Origin: Zea mays
Lineage: Eukaryota; Streptophyta; Magnoliopsida; Poales; Poaceae
Assembly (NCBI RefSeq): GCF_902167145.1
Contig: NW_023367362.1
Location: 62,001-126,000 of the forward strand
DNA: 64,000 nucleotides
Direction of reading: 5' to 3'
The position numbers and the translations under genes are program-made. Numbering within the stretch: the stretch's first letter is position 1; the number at the start of each line of letters is the position of its first letter. Shown in pieces: positions 57,908-64,000 of the stretch. Below the pieces are notes generated by a model. It saw only the letters and a program-made list of their open reading frames with translations. It did not search any database and was not told where the DNA came from.

Positions 57908-58120
57908 ACACCTCACCCCACATATGTTTCCTTGCCATAGATCACATTCTTGTATTTCTGGTGGAGACCATTTCTTGGTCAAAAATCCGTAGGTGTTAGC
58001 CTTCGGTATTATTGAAAACGGTCGTTCATGGCGATTTTCGGCAAAAATGGGGGTTGTGTGGCCATTGATCATCGACCAGACGCTCATACACCTCACCCCA
58101 CATATGTTTCCTTGCCATAG
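57908..58120 (-). repeat. Knob-180 satellite, short inverted fragment
   Basis: Just over one reverse monomer. The left switch joins CAATAATA to CACCTCACCCC; the right switch joins TTGCCATAG to AATGACCATT. It is part of the scrambled hinge of the ~58-kb inverted duplication. Confidence 0.88.
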
Positions 58121-58240
58121 AATGACCATTTTCAAAAATACCAAAGGCTAACACCTACGGATTTTTGACAAGAAATGGTCACCACCATAAATCCAAGAAT
58201 GTGATCTATGGCAAGGAAACATATGTGGGGTGAGGTGTAT
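58121..58240 (+). repeat. Knob-180 satellite, short forward fragment
   Basis: Two thirds of a forward monomer, ending where GGTGTAT meets TATTGAAAATGG of the reverse array. Confidence 0.88.
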
Positions 58241-61200
58241 TATTGAAAATGGTCATTCATGGCTATTTTCGACAAAAATGGGGGTTGTGTGGCCATTGAT
58301 CTTCGACCAGAGGCTCATACACCTCACTACACATATGTTTCCTTGTCGTAGATCACATTCTTGGATTTCTGGTGGAGACCATTTCTTGGTCAAAAATCCG
58401 TAGGTGTTAGCCTTCGATATTATTGAAAATGGTCATTCATGGCTATTTTCGGCAAAATGGGGGTTGTGTGGCCATTGATCGTCGACCAGAGGCTCATACA
58501 CCTCACCCCACATATATTTCCTTGTCGTAGATCACATTCTTGGATTTCTGGTGGAGACCATTTCTTGGTCAAAAATCCGTAGGTGTTAGCCTTCGATATT
58601 ATTCAAAATGGTCGTTCATGGCTATTTTCGACAAAAATGGGGGTTGTGTGGCCATTGATCATCGACCAGAGGCTCATACACCTCACCCCACATATGTTTC
58701 CTTGCCATAGATCACATTCTTGGATTTCTGGTGGAGACCATTTCTTGGTTAAAAACTTGTACGTGTTAGCCTTCGGTATTATTGAAAATGGTCATTCATG
58801 GCTATTTTCGGCAAAATGGGGCTTGTGTGGCCATTGATCATCAACCAGAGGCTCATACACCTCACCCCACATATGTTTCCTTGCCATAGATCATATTCTT
58901 GGATTTCTGGTGGAGACCATTTCTTGGTCAAAAATCCGAACGTGTTAGCCTTCGGTATTTTTGAAAATGGTCATTCATGGCTATTTTCGACAAAAATGGG
59001 GGTTGTGTGGCCATTGATCATCGACCAGAGGATCGTACACCTCACTCCACATATGTTTCCTTGCCATAGATCACATTCTTGGATTTCTGGTGGAGACCAT
59101 TTCTTGGTTAAAAATCCGTAGGTCTTAGCCTCTAGTATTATTGAAAATGGTCGTTCATGGCTATTTTCGACAAAAATGGGGGTTGTGTGGCCATTGATCA
59201 TCGACCAGACACTCATACACCTCACCCCACATATGTTTCCTTGCCATAGATCACATTCTTGGATTTCTGGTGGAGACCATTTCTTGGTCTAAAATCCGTA
59301 GGTGTTAGCCTCTAGTATTATTGAAAATGGTCGCTCATGGCTATTTTCAAGGTCGCTCATGGCTATTTTCATAAAAAATGGGGGATGTGTGGCCATTGAT
59401 CGTCGACCAGAGGCTCATACACCTCACCCCACATATGTTTCCTTGCCATAGATCACATTCTTGGATTTCTGGTGGAGACCATTTCTTGGTCAACAATCCG
59501 TAGGTCTTAGCCTCTAATATTATTGAAAATGGTCGCTCATGGCTATTTTCGGCAAAATGGGGGTTGTGTGGCCATTGATCGTCGACCAGAGGCTCATACA
59601 CCTCACCCCACATATGTTTCCTTGTCGTAGATCACATTCTTGGATTTCTGGTGGAGACCATTTCTTGGTCAAAAATCCGTAGGTGTTAGCCTTCGGTAAT
59701 ATTGTAAATGGTCATTCATGGCTATTTTCGAAAAAATGGGGGTTGTGTGGCCATTGATCGTCGACCAGAGGCTCATACACCTCACCCCACATATGTTTCC
59801 TTGTCGTAGATCACATTCTTGGATTTCTGGTGGAGACCATTTCTTGGTCAAAAATCCGTAGGTGTTAGCCTTCGATATTATCGAAAATGGTCGTTCATGG
59901 CTATTTTCGACAAAAATGGGGGTTGTGTGGCCATTGATCGTCGACCAGAGGCTCATACACCTCACCCCACATATGTTTCCTTGTCGTAGATCACATTCTT
60001 GGATTTCTGGTGGAGACCATTTCTTGGTCAAAAATCCGTAGGTGTTAGCCTTCGATATTATTGAAAATGGTCGTTCATGGCTATTTTCGACAAAAATGGG
60101 GGTTGTGTGGCAATTGATCATCGACCAGAGGCTCATACACCTCACCCCACATATGTTTCCTTGCCATAGATCACATTCTTGGATTTCTGGTGGAGACCAT
60201 TTCTTGGTCAAAAATCCGTACGTGTTAGCCTTCGGTATTATTGAAAATGGTCGTTCATGGCTATTTTCGACAAAAATGGGGGTTGTGTGGCCATTGATCA
60301 TCGACCAGAGGCTCGTACACTTCACCCCACATATGTTTTCTTGCCATAGATCAGAATCTTGGATTTCTCGTGGAGACCATTTGTTGGTCAAAAATTCGTA
60401 GGTGTTAGCCTTCGGTATTATTGAAAATGGTCGTTCATGGCTATTTTCGACAAAAATGGGGGTTGTGTGGCCATTGATCATCGACCAGACACTCATACAC
60501 CTCACCCCACATATGTTTCCTTGCCATAGATCACATTCTTGGATTTCTGGTGGAGACCATTTCTTGGTCAAAAATCCGTAGGTGTTAGCCTTCGATATTA
60601 TTGAAAATGGTCATTCATGGCTATTTTTGACAAAAATGGGGGTTGTGTGGCCATTGATCTTCCACCAGAGGCTCATACACCTCACCCCACATATGTTTCC
60701 TTGCCATAGATCACATTCTTGGATTTCTGGTGGAGACCATTTCTTGGTCAAAAATCCGTAGGTGTTAGCCTTCGGTATTATTGAAAATGGTCGTTCATGG
60801 CTATTTTCGACAAAAATGGGGGTTGTGTGGCCATTGATCATCGACCAGACGCTCATACACCTCACCCCACATATGTTTCCTTGCCATAGATCACATTCTT
60901 GGATTTCTGGTGGAGACCATTTCTTGGTCAAAAACTCGTACGTGTTAGCCTTCGATATTATTGAAAATGGTCGTTCATGGCTATTTTCGACAAATATGGG
61001 GGTTGTGTGGCCATTGATCATCGACCAGAGGCTCATAAATCTCACCCCACATATGTTTCCTTGCCATAGATCACATTCTTGGATTTCTGGTGGAGACCAT
61101 TTCTTGGGCAAAAATCCGTAGGTGTTAGCCTTCGGTATTATTGAAAATGGTCATTCATGGCTATTTTCGGCAAAATGGGGGTTGTGTGGCCATTGATCGT

Positions 61201-64000
61201 CGACCAGACGCTCGTACACCACACCCCACATATGTTTCCTTGCCATATATCACATTTTTGGATTTATGGTGGAGACCATTTCTTGGTCAAAAATCCGTAG
61301 GTGTTAGCCTTCGATATTATTGAAAATGGTCATCCATGGCTATTTTCGACAAAAATGGGGGTTGTGTGGCCATTGATCATCGACCAGAGGCTCATACACC
61401 TCACCCCACATATGTTTCCTTGCCATAGATCACATTCTTGGATTTCTGGTGGAGACCATTTCTTGGTCAAAAATCCATAGGTCTTAGCCTCTAGTATTAT
61501 TGAAAATGGTCGCTCATGGCTATTTTCATAAAAAATGGGGGTTGTGTGGCCATTGATCGTCGACCAGAGGCTCATACACCTCACCCCACATATGTTTCCT
61601 TGCCATAGATGACATTCTTGGATTTCTGGTGGAGACCATTTCTTGGTCAAAAATCCGTAGGTGTTAGCCTTCGATATTATTGAAAATGGTCGTTCATGGC
61701 TACTTTCGACAAAAATGGGGGTTGTGTGGCCATTGATCATCGACCAGAGGATCGTACACCTCACCCCACATATGTTTCCTTGCCATAGATCACATTCTTG
61801 GATTTCTGGTGGAGACCATTTCTTGGTCAAAAATCTGTAGGTCTTAGCCTCTAGTATTATTAAAAATGGTCATTCATGGCTATTTTCGGCAAAATGGGGG
61901 TTGTGTGGCCATTGATCATCGACCAGAGGCTCATACACCTCACCCCACATATGTTTCCTTGCCATAGATCACATTCTTGGATTTCTGATGGAGACCATTT
62001 CTTGGTCAAAAATCCGAACGTGTTAGGCTTCGGTATTTTTGAAAATGGTCGCTCATGGCTATTTTCGGCAAAATGGGGGTTGTGTGGCCATTGATCGTCG
62101 ACCAGAGGCTCATACACCTCACCCCACATATGTTTCCTTGTCGTAGATCACATTCTTGGATTTCTGGTGGAGACCATTTCTTGGTCAAAAATCCGTACGT
62201 GTTAGCCTTCGGTATTATTGAAAATGGTCGTTCATGGCTATTTTCGACAATAATGGGGGTTGTGTGGCCATTGATCATCGACCAGAGGCTCGTACACTTC
62301 ACCCCACATATGTTTTCTTGCCATAGATCAGAATCTTGGATTTCTCGTGGAGACCATTTGTTGGTCAAAAATTCGTAGGTGTTAGCCTTCGGTATTATTG
62401 AAAATGGTCGTTCATGGCTATTTTCGACAAAAATGGGGGTTGTGTGGCCATTGATCATCGACCAGACGCTCATACACCTCACCCCACATATGTTTCCTTG
62501 CCATAGATCACATTCTTGGATTTCTGGTGGAGACCATTTCTTGGTCAAAAATCCGTAGGTGTTAGCCTTCGATATTATTGAAAATGGTCGTTCATTGCTA
62601 TTTTCGACAAAAATGGGGGTTGTGTGGCCATTGATCATCGACCAGAGGCTCATACACCTCACCCCACATATGTTTCCTTGCCATAGATCACATTCTTGGA
62701 TTTCTGGTGGAGACCATTTCTTGGTCAAAAATCCGTAGGTGTTAGCCTTCGGTATTATTGAAAATGGTCGTTCATGGCTATTTTCGACAAAAATGGGGGT
62801 TGTGTGGCCATTGATCATCGACCAGAGGCTCATACACCTCACCCCACATATGTTTCCTTGCCATAGATCATATTCTTGGATTTCTGGTGGAGACCATTTC
62901 TTGGTCAAAAATCCGTAGGTGTTAGCCTCTAGTATTATTGAAAATGGTCGCTCATGGCTATTATCAAGGTCGCTCATGGCTATTTTCATAAAAAATGGGG
63001 GTTGTGTGGCCATTGATCGTCGACCAGAGGCTCATACACCTCACCCCACATATGTTTCCTTGCCATAGATCACATTCTTGGATTTCTGGTGGAGACCATT
63101 TCTTGGTCAAAAATCCGTAGGTCTTAGCCTCTAATATTATTGAAAATGGTCGCTCATGGCTATTTTCGGCAAAATGGGGGTTGTGTGGCCATTGATCGTC
63201 GACCAGAGGCTCATACACCTCACCCCACATATGTTTCCTTGTCGTAGATCACATTCTTGGATTTCTGGTGGAGACCATTTCTTGGTCAAAAATCCGTAGG
63301 TGTTAGCCTTCTGTATTATTGTAAATGGTCATTCATGGCTATTTTCGAAAAAAATGGGGGTTGTGTGGCCATTGATCGTCGACCAGACGCTCATACACCT
63401 CACCCCACATATGTTTCCTTGCCATAGATCACATTCTTGGATTTATGGTGGAGACCATTTCTTGGTCAAAAATCCGTAGGTGTTAGCCTTCGGTATTATT
63501 GAAAATGGTCGTTCATGGCTATTTTCGGCAAAATGGGGGTTGTGTGGCCATTGATCGTCGACCAGAGGCTCATACACCTCACCCCACATATGTTTCCTTG
63601 TCGAAGATCACATTCTTGGATTTCTGGTGGAGACCATTTCTTGGTCAAAAATCCGTTGGTGTTAGCCTTCGATATTATTGAAAATGGTCGTTCATGGCTA
63701 TTTTCGACAAAAATGGGGGTTGTGTGGCCATTAATCGTCGACCAGAGGCTCATACACCTCACCCCACATATGTTTCCTTGTCGTAGATCACATTCTTGGA
63801 TTTCTGGTGGAGACCATTTCTTGGTCAAAAATCCGTAGGTGTTAGCCTTCGATATTATTGAAAATGGTCGTTCATGGCTATTTTCGACAAAAATGGGGGT
63901 TGTCTGGCCATTGATCAACGACCAGAGGCTCATACACCTCACCCCACATATGTTTCCTTGCCATAGATCACATTCTTGGATTTCTGGTGGAGACCATTTC
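58241..64000 (-). repeat. Knob-180 satellite, inverted block to the window end
   Basis: About 32 reverse monomers, running off the window. 58.97-59.61 kb mirrors 55.85-57.03 kb. A marker pair (TCAGAATCTTGG and CCATTTGTTGG) occurs near 60.35 and 62.33 kb, about 1,977 bp (eleven monomers) apart. No gene is seen. Confidence 0.93.

Noticed and set aside
1..64000. Centromere satellite (CentC) or the second knob repeat TR-1
   Set aside because: The 180-bp period and the sequence do not fit CentC (~156 bp) or TR-1 (~350 bp), and no segment with those periods was noticed. This was by eye; a library search would be decisive.

Overview
The window is maize-type knob heterochromatin. About 50 kb is a tandem satellite with a 180-bp monomer. 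I recognise it from memory as the Zea knob-180 repeat, including its 202-bp length variant. The source is therefore almost certainly Zea mays or a close Zea relative. No ordinary cellular gene, tRNA, rRNA, TR-1-like (~350 bp) repeat or CentC-like (~156 bp) repeat was seen.

Layout. Satellite fills 1-19816 and 34015-64000. One 14,198-bp LTR retrotransposon (19817-34014, minus orientation) is inserted in it. The satellite is not one uniform array: it changes orientation 15 times. The longest uninterrupted block is 37284-57907 (+). Local higher-order structure includes a 1,440-bp duplication at 6.8-9.4 kb, a 2,154-bp twelve-monomer repeat at 42.5-47.1 kb, a 253/254-bp composite repeat at 52.1-55.1 kb, and inverted duplications hinged near 13.25 kb and 58.0 kb.

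The retrotransposon is a Ty3/gypsy element of the Tat lineage and fits maize Grande: about 14 kb, LTRs of 624 bp, a very long 3' non-pol region with tandem repeats, and genes on the opposite strand. On the minus strand it carries gag, protease, reverse transcriptase, a degenerate RNase H, a second (archaeal-type) RNase H and integrase. Gag from 32916 down to the end of integrase at 27334 is one reading frame broken only by three TAG codons. The N-terminal gag block is in another frame. On the plus strand lie a short acidic ORF (21589-22044) with its own TATA box, and a four-exon gene (23236-26493) whose start matches the plant 'putative gypsy type transposon' family. That gene also has two nonsense codons. 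Two tandem arrays flank it: an ~82-bp array with a CACGTG box per unit upstream, and an 89-bp array with a hairpin per unit between the converging 3' ends of the antisense gene and pol.

The two LTRs differ at 5 of 624 positions, so the insertion is recent (roughly 0.3 million years at a commonly used grass rate). Two uninterrupted copies of the target sequence in the satellite (near 17.1 kb and 35.5 kb) show the pre-insertion state.
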